Part shown: positions 42,985 through 54,828 of the stretch, in pieces | Layout of the letters: every line of letters begins with the position of its first letter | Numbering within the stretch: the stretch's first letter is position 1 | Assembly: GCF_051020955.1 (NCBI RefSeq) | Contig: NC_135017.1 | Location: 29,730,689-29,794,688 of the forward strand | DNA length: 64,000 nucleotides | Direction of reading: 5' to 3' | Source: Megalopta genalis | Taxonomy: Eukaryota > Arthropoda > Insecta > Hymenoptera > Halictidae | The notes under the pieces: model-generated | The model's input: the letters and a program-made list of their open reading frames with translations, nothing else | Database searches by the model: none | Told to the model about the DNA's origin: nothing | Program-made: the position numbers and the translations under genes

Positions 42985-45491
42985 TCTTCTTTTTGACGTT
43001 CGATTAACATCCAAACTTTTTTTAACAATTTCTATAATGTGTCATTATTATCCAGGACTATAATACTTTAATTCTAACTGACAAATAACTTGCAAATATT
43101 TATTCAATGTTTCTTACCTTTCTATAAAACATTACAAATACAGAGATTTAAAGATGACTTCATCAATTAATACTTTAATGTTACTCTTAATGTTACTCTT
43201 TATTACTACGCCTGTTTTAAGTAATCAAAACCATTTATTGTATCAATGATTACCTAAAACTCGATACCATAGAAAATTATACAAAGTTTCAATAGGTTTC
43301 TAGTTTGCTTATTTTGGTAAATCGAATTCATTAAAATCATATAATTAAAACGAGGATCGCAATAACTAGATTACAGATTTTTGTACAAAATAAAAATTGC
43401 TTGTGCTAATTACGAGTTTCAAAAATCGCGTATGTATATATTAATTTTGTTACTTAATCATTTTAATGAGTTCAAAATACTACAACAGTATTATCAAATT
43501 CTTTAAACGTTTTTATGATCTTATATTCGGGTCATTCATTTTTGCCACATATGGACAAAGTCTAGCAATAAAGGAATACTGCATAAAAAGAAAATTTAAT
43601 GACACCGCAAACGCTCTCATTTGGCTAGCAAAGAAAATTCGGAAACTGAGAAGTCGCTGCTTTGAAACAGAACGAACAGCAACCGAAGTGTTGCTAATGG
43701 CGTACCACTGTAAGAACGTTATGCGGTTGATCAATTCATGGGACTTCTAACCGCACTAGATGAATGTTCGGAGTGAAAACCACCTGCTCCGACAGAAAAC
43801 GTTAAATCTGTAAGCTGGCCGAAGTATTCGACGAAATCCGTGGAGCGGCTGCAGGCTCTGAATGATCAGACCAATTGGCCATTCGCCAAATGAAATGTAT
43901 ATCTGGCATAAGTCTTCCCATTTGACCTGTTTGTCGCGTTTTCGCTCACACGCCCCTTCGTATATTGCCGCTTGCGTTTGTCACGATTTCTCGAATCCTG
44001 GATGGAGACCGACGAATTTTCTCAAATATATTTGTATCATATACTTTTAGCATACAAGGTACCTCGAACGAAAATACAAGTGTGTGCCGTAGATATAATT
44101 TTTCTCTTTAATTAGTTTTTATTTCATTTCTAGTAGAGTTTATTCCTTGTTTGAAATATCTATACAATTAAGAATAAAAGAAAACTGTTGTTATGGTTGA
44201 GATAGTCAAGTATGGCAGATAATCGATGTCGAATTGAACATTGTTTAACACATCGAAACGAACACTTTGAACAATATTGGAAATGGGTAGATAAATAAAA
44301 GTAAAACGCAGTGAATTAAACTTATCCCTTTTAATTTATTAATTTGATGTACGAGGAAGGACCGTCTTTACTCTCCTGATTGCTCCAGGAGACTGAAGAC
44401 TATTCACAAAGACGAAACCAAAAACGTCACCTAAAGACAAAGAGCACTCTGTTCTATATACATATGAAATCATTGTTTATCTAATGGTACTCTGGCGAGA
44501 CTCTCGGCGTCGATTCGTTTTTGTAACTTATATGCTAGAAGGAAAAACTTCTGAGTATTCAAAAGAGAGAAAATAATCCAATAAACAATGTTACAATTTT
44601 CTATTTGGGTAATAAAGAACTTTGAACAATGTTCTTGATTTGGGCAGCCACTGTGAATGAAGACTAGCATTTTGGTAATAACAATTTCCAGCGAACATAT
44701 CCTAAAATGAGGTATCAAACAAAAGAGTTTCGGAACCATATGGTACCGTTATTTTCATATGTTTTCCACCTGCCACTTTTAATTCATCATTCCAAAAAAA
44801 TGGAAAACACATAATTACACGTTGAGACCATCGTGTCTTTGAAAAAGGCTTTTGTTTATTAGAGGCTGCACATTACCGATGAGGATTATTTTCAAACGCC
44901 ATCGCATAATGAAATCGGTGAGATTTTCACGATGCCCGTTAACCTTTCAGGATCAAGCTACTTTACTGCAGACTCGGTAATGTATTAGGTGTATCGTTGC
45001 TAGCGGTGCGCGATTCTGCGTAAGTCAAATGACAGATGGGACCGCGCTAATCCGCCATTATCGTCGGCAATGATCGGACCCGTGTTGAGTACAATGCTTT
45101 CAATTCACGAGACTTTTGTTGGGGATGCTCCCCGAAGCCAGTTCCGACGGTCATGATCATTCGCGTGAATCACTGGAGATCGATCTCGTCGACTGTCTAA
45201 TCCAACGACAGGTTGGAAGAGAAGCATCGATTCGTGTGATTTTATGATCAGGTGCTGTGACTCGTTAACCTGTCCGATTCGTTCTCGTTCTATGTCTAAA
45301 CTAGAATTCGCATTTTCGTCATTTCGAGCACATTTATTAACGACGGTAATCTTTCATCGGTAACGCTAAAAATGACTACGTTAAGTAGTATATATAGTAG
45401 TTTATAAACATGACGAAAATTGTATTCGGTCTGGTTTGTATTGTAGCGATTTTTACCGTAGTGTCTTCCTAAAGAAATATTATTACATATA
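42985..45491. other. Spacer with one weak ORF and a GC-richer block
   Basis: A plus-strand frame at 43466-43750 (94 codons; ...FATYGQSLAIKEYCIKRKF..., basic, ATG start) is not recognised and has no splice or repeat support. From about 44930 to 45300 the sequence is more GC-rich, with several CGATCG and ATCATGA-like motifs, and could be a regulatory island. No RNA gene seen. Confidence 0.3.
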
Positions 45492-45940
45492 CAGGGTGTC
45501 CCAGGTTTTAATGTTCAAACTTTGTCAGTATATTTTATGGCACAAAGTAAGAAAAAAATGTTATCTAAACATAGGTCATATAGAGCTTTATTAAGAAGTT
45601 ATAACAAAAATTCAGAATAGGAATAGTAATCAACTAAAAGAAAAAAATAAAAAAGAAAAAAAATCTTCGATCGATGTCAATCATGTATTGTCAACAACGG
45701 TTATCAATACATTTCGAAATGTATTAATGAACACAGCTTACATAAACACACGGCATGCGCTGATCTATTCAAGCCAATGCTCACAGTAACAGCAAGTTGA
45801 TTACTATTTCTATATCCTGAATTTTTGTTATAACTTCTTAATAAAGCTCTATATGACCTATGTTTGCATAACATTTTTTTCTTACTTTGTGCTATAGAAT
45901 ACACTAACAAAGTTTGAACATTAAAACCTGGGACACCCTG
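45492..45940. mobile_element. Foldback MITE, TA target duplication
   Basis: 449 bp flanked by TA. The ends read cagggtgtcccaggttttaa and its inverse, and the arms stay complementary for roughly 130 bp each (through cacaaagtaagaaaaaaatg and ttataacaaaaattcag), with a short non-complementary centre. No transposase. TA duplication and size fit a Tc1/mariner-mobilised MITE; a related end occurs alone near 250. Confidence 0.9.
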
Positions 45941-46543
45941 TATTTTCCTTTAAGTGCACTTTTACGATCTCAAAATAATCTCGATCATCCTATGATATCT
46001 GAATTTATTATTCCTCACACATGTGTCATATGGAAATAATTTAATATAAGACGGTCTATAAACGCGAAATTAATTATTGCAAAAATTCGTAACGAATTTA
46101 TTTATTACTCTATTTAATCAAATGTTCTATCATCCGAATATTTATGTTCTCACGATTAGTGTGGATAATCGAAGTTCTATTGCAATTGTAATTGGAAATA
46201 ATAATTAATTTGCTGCCATTTTGATTAATATTACAAAATATCTCTATTTTACAGCCTAAACATTAGGCTGCTCAAAAGTATCGATTGCTTCAAGTATTTT
46301 CGAAAATGTACAAATATTAATAAAAATCGCCTTGAATAATATGAATTTCAGTTAGAAGATTGTAATAATTGCATTGATACAAAAGTGAAACAGAAAGAGG
46401 TGCACTGCATTGTTGTACGATTAGGTTGACATTGGATAACAATAGTGAGAAGTATGAAAAACATGATCCGATGCCAAACCTCGTTAGCGTCACCGGTTCA
46501 ATAAAACGAACAGCTTCAAGCGTTGATAATTTAATATTCTGCC

Positions 46544-46768
46544 ATGCATTTATTTGTAAATTCGCAGCCCCTACATGATTGGGAAACGTGGTACAACAAG
46601 GAAGACCAATGCAAACAGTGGTTTACCACGTGCGATAGGTTCAAAGAGCAGGATCCTTGCTTCAACCACCAGCAAGGCGGTAACAAAGGGTCTTCGTCCC
46701 TGTGGGGTTTCTGCGTTTTGTCCTCGGAGGATTGTCAGTCTCACCCCACCCATTTATCCAGGGGCTGA
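46544..46768 (+). CDS. Possible terminal exon or small Cys-containing ORF, unrecognised
   Basis: 74 open codons ending in TGA. From the acceptor-like attcgcag at about 46561-46568 the frame reads PLHDWETWYNKEDQCKQWF... and contains five Cys and four Trp; composition is protein-like and the local GC content is raised. The opposite strand is also open over much of it. No family recognised; it may be a terminal exon, a decayed gene or chance. Confidence 0.3.
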   Translation: MHLFVNSQPLHDWETWYNKEDQCKQWFTTCDRFKEQDPCFNHQQGGNKGSSSLWGFCVLSSEDCQSHPTHLSRG

Positions 46769-49700
46769 ACGTTTAAATTATTCATAAACAGTCGAGTGAT
46801 TTGTAGAATATAACTTACAATCACTCGCAATATCGGTGACGCCATGTTTGATTTTGTCGTGGCTGGTTGACGAGTCGAAAAGTAACTTTTTCATTATGTC
46901 CGACATCGAGACTAATTATTGCACGTTTCGAAATAAATCGTAAACGTTTAAGCAAATTTTCGTCTTCATGTTGCAAAATTTATTTCATATTACAGTTATT
47001 ATTATTATTTCCTAATTGGTGTAATTACAGATGTTATGCAGTTTTTAAATAAATATAACAATAGTAATATGCTTTTAATTTAACTCTCTTAATCTTCGAT
47101 CAAACACTCGTTTATATAGCTTTTAAATAACAATACAGACATATTGTTTACACAATAATATGCATTTAATTTAATTAATCTTACAATTACACATCTCACA
47201 ATGAATTAATTGATCTTACAACTTCTGTGCTCCAAAAGAGTGTGTAAATAGTGATTAATACTGTTAAATAGTGACACCAAATAAAAGAATTTTCTTCGAA
47301 CACAGTCGAATGTTTAATGTGATCAAAAATAAAAAATTAATTAAGAAATTACTGGCAAATAACGTGTTAGTAAATACTACGTTTAATGTGTACAATTTTA
47401 GGAAAAATTTCAAAAACCTGCACCAATTTTAAAGTCGTTATCGAGAATATTGATAACAAACGAAACGAACGTTTCTATATCGATGGTCTATTATTTTTGA
47501 AGCTCGTTTTATTTGAAGTTTCCAGTCCCATGAATATTTATCCAGCACGATCGATTTGGTAATGCACCGCCGCAATGAGAAATTACGTTTTCATCAAAGA
47601 AATTCTCGTGTGCACAACGCTAATTTAATCTTCTCTCGTTTTCTTACGGTCTGCGTGAGTCTCTTTGTTCAGAGGGAATCCAAGATAGAAACCAATTCAA
47701 AATTCTGCTGACTAAAGGTAACGCGAAGGAGAAAAGTTTACTAGAGGCAAAAAGAAATGTACGATATAAAAGTTTGCAGACCATTTGTTTCTGAATTGCT
47801 GAATCACAATATTGCAGGCATATCAATCGCTGTCCAATTTTACCATAATCTGGATTTTACCGAGAGGAAAGAGATACGATTGATGAAATACCCGCACGAA
47901 AGAACAAACAATTTAAATAAGCTATTCTATGCTTTCGAGGTATTCTTCCAGTATAGAAGATACGTGTCGGTTGTTTAAATAACATTTCGATCGCAGATTG
48001 AAACGACTATATTGACATAGTTTTTATTTGTTATTCGTTGTCGCAGATATTCTAGTATTTCTTGTAGTGAAACAAATATTTCTTTAACATCTGGTTTTAC
48101 GAATTAATAATAAAAACTATAGATCAAACTTAGTAAAGGAATCTGTAAGTGAAAATTAATCAAGAAAACAGTAAGTCATAATTTATGTAAATTCCTATTT
48201 TCACGAATAAAAGTTTTTCATCGGGAGCTCTTCGTTAAATTTAAAAATTCATAAAATTTCATAAAATTTTATGTTGGTTCATGCAGTCAGGTTCAAATAT
48301 ATTTTACTAAAAGGCTTCATCGTTCATACGACGGGTTCTACTTTGTTCAGTTTCTGCTTGTTGGTTTTGTAGAAATTCGAGTGTGAATAATTGAAAAGCA
48401 TCCATTGTATCTTTCGAGATCAGTTGATACGGCAACCGGCTAACCCATTTTTCGCGAGAAGGCACTTATACCGGTATATATGTGACGTTCTATCAGTTAA
48501 GCCACCCCAAGTCGGCTGGTGATCTAATTTAATTGACACCCTAATAGCAAGCCTGTACGGCCGTTAGAGTTCCGGGCACGGATGCTCGAGTGCTCGAGGA
48601 GAAGGATGAAAATATAAGGGTGGTTAGCCGGAGATGCATGGGGTGAAGACAATTGAATTTCATGGGGGTTTGGCCGCTTAACCAGCTAATTGGTTTGTTC
48701 ATGTTCCTGCGAGTACATAACTTGTCTCGATACTGGACTCACCGGATATCCGATCGTCTCACTTTGATCGTACGTTCCAGTGCAACATTTTTATACCACA
48801 ATCTCTGCAAACGTTCCGATTGAAATATTCATTTCTATGGGAAACCTTTTGCTTTACTACTTGATTTATTATCCTTGATTTATTCACACAGTCGAACAAA
48901 ATTTGTTTACATCAAAATATTCGATAAACAAAAGAGAAGGAATTTTTTTAACATATTGTGATTATACTACGGATTTTATGCATTTCTAATTAAATTAGCT
49001 GGGCATGTACTGTGGATGAAATATAGTATAGTGGTGTTATATATATATGATACTTAGTTTATATAATAGATTATAGTTTATAACTTTTAGTTATGAAAGG
49101 AAGTATGCAAACTTGAAATCATCCAAAGACGAAAGACAAGGATTAAAAGAATAATAAATAAAATAAATAAATGTAGAATAGTGAATATCAGAAAAATATA
49201 AATCAGAATTCTTGTCAGATTAGTCAGATTTTAATAGCCTAATTATAATATTCATAATATTTAATAGTTATATGAATGTATATTCAGAAAGAAGATGTAT
49301 GAAGTTCGTGTTTCATCCTTATTATTAGTATAACAATTTTATATTATATATTAGTATAATAATTTATATTTTTCGTTCTTATTATTAGTATAAATATATG
49401 TTTGGAAACCAGCTCTAAAATATTGTCATGGAAAATAAAATATTTGGACAGTGCAGAAGGTGTTCTATGAAGCTTGAAATATAAATCTAATAATCGTGTA
49501 TTGTAAATGGAATTTACCAATTACAGGGAATCGGAGCTAAGCGTACTTTCGCGCAGGGAGCAAATGAATTCCTCGTCGTCAGTCCGACCGGGCGAGCCGG
49601 TAAGAAAAGAAAACTGTGCCCCTTTACGGCACTTTCATGAAGTGAATATTTAACTTTATGTCTTGCGGGTTAAAAATGCTGACCTGCTGGCAGAGGTTTC

Positions 49701-50625
49701 AAAAGTTGGCGAAGTACCGAGATAAAAGATAACGGCTGATAAAACTTGCTCAAAGTTCCGCGCCAGACTCCGCGGCACTCGCGTTAGGCTCGTTGAAAGT
49801 GTTCTGCTTCGACAATTAAAAAGTTTTCACTTTGTTTTGATAAACCCTTGTCAAATTTTCAGCCGCAGTCGCTTCATTTCCCACGATTACGCTCGCAAAT
49901 AAATCAACGTTCACCTGAAACTGTGTTCTCAGAAATTATTTTTAAAAAAATTAAAGTGCAATAATAGATTCTTATCTTTATCATAATGTTTTCTTATCTT
50001 TACATGATCCTCTTTATTTAAAAATTTCATTTTATTCTGCCATAACCAGCAACAATTTATGATGAAATAGATTAGTGGAATTTCTGTGACGCTGGAGTAG
50101 TATAAATTGACATATTCATTTAGGTATTAAATGTTTTCTTGTAATTATTCTTTATTTATTTGTACCTATTATTTATGTGATATTAGCAAATAGTTACACA
50201 ATAGAAATAATATTACATAGCTTTAACTATTCTTGCAAATAGAATTTGTCATAAATCAGCTCGTTCAATAATAATTTATTAACGAATTGATTCACTTCAG
50301 CTAAAATATAAGACAAATGTTCCGTAGGATAATATTCCACAATGTTATTATGTTACAAATGCCGGAGCCTACTGTTGTCAATAACTATACCTATAGTTTC
50401 ATTAGAAATATTTAGCAAAACACACGTTTCCATAAGAAAAAATAATATTCTGAACTGTTCCAGGAGAATATACTTGCATATACGTTTATGTACATTTTAT
50501 AATGATGTAGAAATATAATTGTTAAAGAAATTTGTATTCTATTAAATTGTATAGTGGATCTTTTAATTACAAAAATGATTATTGATTGCAAAAAATTGTT
50601 CTAGGAAACTTTCCGTTGGGAAAGC
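46769..50625. other. Long spacer or intron with GC-richer islands
   Basis: Mostly A/T. Two less A/T-rich blocks, about 48410-48790 and 49505-49800, resemble conserved noncoding sequence. The second contains an exon-like segment (49527-49599) described separately. No recognised protein or RNA gene. Confidence 0.35.
49527..49599 (+). other. Candidate small exon
   Basis: 73 bp preceded by ccaattacag and followed by gtaaga, matching an acceptor and a strong donor. Two of the three plus-strand frames are open. It is GC-richer than the sequence to its left. It could be a cassette or untranslated exon of a gene whose other exons lie outside what I can recognise. Confidence 0.25.
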
Positions 50626-50699
50626 AGGCACTGGAGGGATTCGAACCCTCGATCTCCTGTTTACTAGACAGGCGCTTTAACCAACTAAGCCACAGCGCC
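50626..50699 (-). tRNA. tRNA-Thr(AGT), second copy
   Basis: 74 nt on the minus strand. Acceptor GGCGCTG pairs fully with CAGTGCC (one G-U); the body is the same as the copy at 31622-31695, anticodon AGT. T-rich sequence follows its 3' end (plus-strand aaag...). Confidence 0.97.
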
Positions 50700-51268
50700 T
50701 TTGAAAATCATTTCGATATTACCTTATTTCAACGCAGCAATATTTTATCGATGCATTGATTAAAATATATGTATTTAAGAACTAAAACGCAGTGTTATTT
50801 AGCAAATGTATTAGCAAAAATACATGCATGTTCATCGAATAATTCGACCTAAAACAGATCATCGATGTACCAGCATTGTTGATGCCACAGAATAGTTTTA
50901 ATCGGAGTGAATTTAAATAAAAATATAAACTTTTTCTAGATTTAACAAGATTTAAGCAAACGTTAAATTGTAAAAATAAGAAAACGATTGTACATGTTTA
51001 AAATTATTGAGAAAAACTTTCACCTTTATAAATTAAATTATATTTCCTAAGCAATCATTCTATTTATATACATTACAGGGTAGTCGTACTAACTTTATTA
51101 AGTATAGAATAATGTAATAAAATGTAATAAATGTAGAATTCGTATGACTACATCCTAATGTACATATAAATAGTATAATTATTCAAGGAATATAATATAA
51201 TTTATAATTAAGAAAAGTTTTGCCAATTATTTGAAAAATATAAAATCAATTTACAATTTCAATATTTT

Positions 51269-51496
51269 AGCCGTTTATTTTGAAAGTGGCATAAGTCACT
51301 TTGTCTTTAAGTCGATATATTTAAGGGTTTTAACACGTTTAAAAATATGGATGCTAACTTTCGAGAAAATTGACTTGTATTTGTTATCTCAGGATACTGA
51401 TATTTTTCTCAGTATAAATAACTTCGTATAAACATTAAAAAGTCACCACTTTTCATTACGGTAAAGTGACTTATGCCACTTTCAAAATAAACGGCT
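51269..51496. mobile_element. Small inverted-repeat element (MITE-like)
   Basis: Perfect 34-bp inverted arms at 51269-51302 and 51463-51496 (beginning agccgtttattttgaaag) around 160 bp of A/T-rich spacer. No clear target duplication at the arm ends. Confidence 0.8.
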
Positions 51497-52154
51497 CATT
51501 TATCTTCTCAGATAATTTTTATTATTTGAATTATAATTTGTGCATTAATACTTCTTGATTTATTTAGTCATGTCAAATTAATATTAAAAATAATTGGGTA
51601 CACACTGCCCTTGGTACGCTATATTTATTATTCATTATTATATGTAAAATAACATGTACGTAGATTGCACAAGTTCATAAGAACATTCTTCCCAGAAACC
51701 TGATTGCCTCTTTTGTGAATTCGCGATGAGGTCATAATCAGTATTCCTTCTATCAGAAGAGATCTTCGTAATTAAGCCGAAGAAACAGATTAAAGGCGTA
51801 GCTCCAGGCAGAAGGATATTTTCTTTTCGGCTGGTTATTTCGACGGCTCTTCGTTAACATCAAATAATCCGGGAAACTGAATTGCTCGCTCTTCAATAAT
51901 TTCTCATTAATTCGATCGTTAATATTGAAAACACCACAGAAGAATCCACCTCAAGCATTCCATGCATTAAATCGGATTCTCCTCAGAGCTAATTTAATTG
52001 GACCTAATTTAATTTATTGAATAATTCATTTCGAATTATTCACTTCCTTTGCTGATGATTTGAAAAATATTATCTTTCTTTCCGTTACACTAAACACGTC
52101 ATTTTTACATTTTTCGGAAATTTGATAAACTTTAACTTTACTAAAACAGTAAAT

Positions 52155-52309
52155 AATATATATATATATATATATATATAGTTCATTTGGAGTTATATAG
52201 TTATATATATTATATATTATTATTGTTATTATATTATTATTATATTATATATTATATATAGTTATATAGTTCATTATCATTTAGATCATTAAATGTTATG
52301 GAGAAATTA

Positions 52310-52347
<38 letters not shown>
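52155..52347. repeat. (TA)n, (TAT)n and (CA)n microsatellites
   Basis: A TA run near 52155-52180, AT-rich repeats to about 52265, then (CA)n at 52313-52347. No gene nearby. Confidence 0.95.
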
Positions 52348-52348
<1 letters not shown>

Positions 52349-54733
52349 TGTATAGTTATATTAACAACACCAGATAATTCTGCAAAATAAAATTCAGAAT
52401 ATAGTCATAGAAATTAATATCAAATTATAATTTAATTCACACTACAAAGTATGATAATAAGTACTGCATAATAATAATTATACATAATTGTTAGGTACAT
52501 TTTATATACACCTTATTAATACTAAGTTTACGGAAAACGTCAAAATGACAAGTCACTAATTTTTTAATTTACGTTCATTCAGATTGTAAAGATACATTTA
52601 TGAGTTGATTATTCAATGTATATAATAAGTGTTATAAACTAATACAAAACAGTTGTTTTTAATGCACCGTAAATCTAGCATTGAAAGAAATTCTTCAAAA
52701 TTGTATTTCGTTTCAAACTGTTCACAGTCCATCAAATAAAAGATAAACAAAAAGATCATAGAAAAGCTCTTTACGAGAAAGTTAGTTCAAGTGATACGAG
52801 GTTCGATCAAATGGTTCAAATGAATGATATTAGAACTACGATAATTATCAATACTTGCAAAATTTAATAACGTCCCACACGATTATCTAGCGTTAAAATT
52901 TCTTTCAGAAAATGGTCACCGCTTCCAGAGAGGGGACACGATACCCGCAGATATTAAAAACTTCAAGATCAATTCTCTATTGCGAAGTTCGCGTGCGTAA
53001 AGCAATAACATTATCCCCAATTGATCGAGGCGATCGTATTTCAAAATTTCCTACGAGGCGTGCAGAATTTTCACGCGACCGATAAAAAATGCTAAAACGG
53101 AGGAAACGCTATGAAGGAAGTTAGATCTTATACAACTCTATTCCGGTGCGTGTCGTGTGGATAGGGGTGGGTAGGTGGCCGCGAAAGCCAAGAGAATCGA
53201 GGAAGATGGTGAGGAGATAGATGTATGGATAAAAGGGTAGACGAGGGAGGCGAGAAGACAGAGAGAAAGAGAGTATCGGGTGTTCCTCGTAAATTCTCGC
53301 GAATAGCTTCAAGTAAAATATAGAGGTGGCTACGTTCCGCATATGTCATTCATGCTCTTTCTCGCTCACTTTACAAATACTCGCGGACGTTCGCGTAGAG
53401 ACGGATAGGTGTACGTATACATGCATGTGTTTCAGCACAGTGTCTCTCAAACCGCGATTCTGCATCTAAAATCGATGGTTGAGTTATAATTAGACTGCGG
53501 ATGCGAATTCTCATTACCGTACGTTATTTTACAGACAAATTAGGATCATGTCGTCAGAATCTTCGTCAACTAAAAGATTATTCATTGTAAAAATAAAATA
53601 AAAAAGTTGCAATAATTGCATAAAATTCTACAGTTGTTATATTTTATAACGAAGGTATTATTATTATTATAATTATAACAAAGGGTATAGAGATGTCTGT
53701 ATAAAAACTAAAATATGTTTCACGACCTATAACATAGCAGCATAATTGAAATAACTGATGATGAATGAGGAAATTTCATTACAAAAGTAATGAAGTAATG
53801 AATAAAATATTTTATTAATACGTACGTTTAAAAATATTGCACGATTATTATTAATAAAGATATTGTCTTTTAGAAAATAAGATGTATTTAGCAAAATGAA
53901 CTAAAAATAAGCGAGTGTAGAAAAGATAGATTTGCAAATGATTTAAAAACTAATAAAAGTCAGTACGAAAAAGTTTCAACACGACAAACATATCCTCATT
54001 TGATTGTAGCACATAAAATTCAGAGAACTAATATTGTATTGTGTCGAACAGATTGTGCAAGCTGTGTTAACCTCGTATACCATATCCATCAGCGAAATGT
54101 TATTTGCATTACGATATTTGTTGTACGACTGTTGTTTGTATTACGTACACACATCGAATTATGAGCATCCACAGAAATGGGTTTCCGCGCATACAATTCA
54201 ACGATACAGAAAAAAAAATAACTCCAATCATTAGAGAGTCTAATGGAACGACGATCGTGAGCATTGACATGTCAACATGAAGAAAAAATTACTCATCACA
54301 ATACGATAAATGAGACAGCCTCGGCGAACGTAACCGTTGAATTATTCACTTGAGAAAGGATGGAAATTAGTAAATGGACAGCTCGTGAAACATTAAATGG
54401 AAAAAATATCGCGGTATAATTAACTATTGCTGCGTAGTGTAGAAAATATTTCGTTCCGATTGGAAACGCGGTATATCCGATTCGACGGTACGAAAATTAA
54501 TCGGACTCCATTTAATGGACGTTTTCGTGTTCCAATTTGAAAATTAGAATTTTTTCGTTCGTATTACGCAAATATTCAATCACGAAAGTAGATATTTAAT
54601 TCTGTCCCATGCTGTCCCATTCTGTTCCCAGGCTGTCCCAGGCCATCCCAATTATTATATTTCAATTTAAAAAAAAAACGTGTCAAATGAAACAAAACAC
54701 ATAATTACCTCGAACGATCTTCGAAGAACGAAG
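52348..54733. other. Spacer, nothing firmly recognised
   Basis: A/T-rich with a GC-richer segment at about 52910-53440 that contains runs such as gagaaagagagt and cgcgaccg. Open frames on the minus strand near 53121-53349 overlap each other in two frames and are not convincing. Confidence 0.35.
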
Positions 54734-54828
54734 TATTAGGGGGACCGGAAAGTTATGTCGTTTGTTTATATTAAATTGAAATAGATAAATATGCGCAGAA
54801 ACGACATTACTTTCCGGTCCCCCTAATA
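54734..54828. mobile_element. 95-bp mariner-type MITE
   Basis: Nearly a pure inverted repeat. The left arm attagggggaccggaaag...atgtcgttt and its inverse aaacgacattactttccggt enclose about 35 bp. TA at both ends. The arm resembles ends of mariner-family elements. Confidence 0.85.

Noticed and set aside
47757..47978. 73-codon plus-strand frame as a gene
   Set aside because: No recognisable domain, splice site or compositional shift. Chance is likely in A/T-rich sequence.
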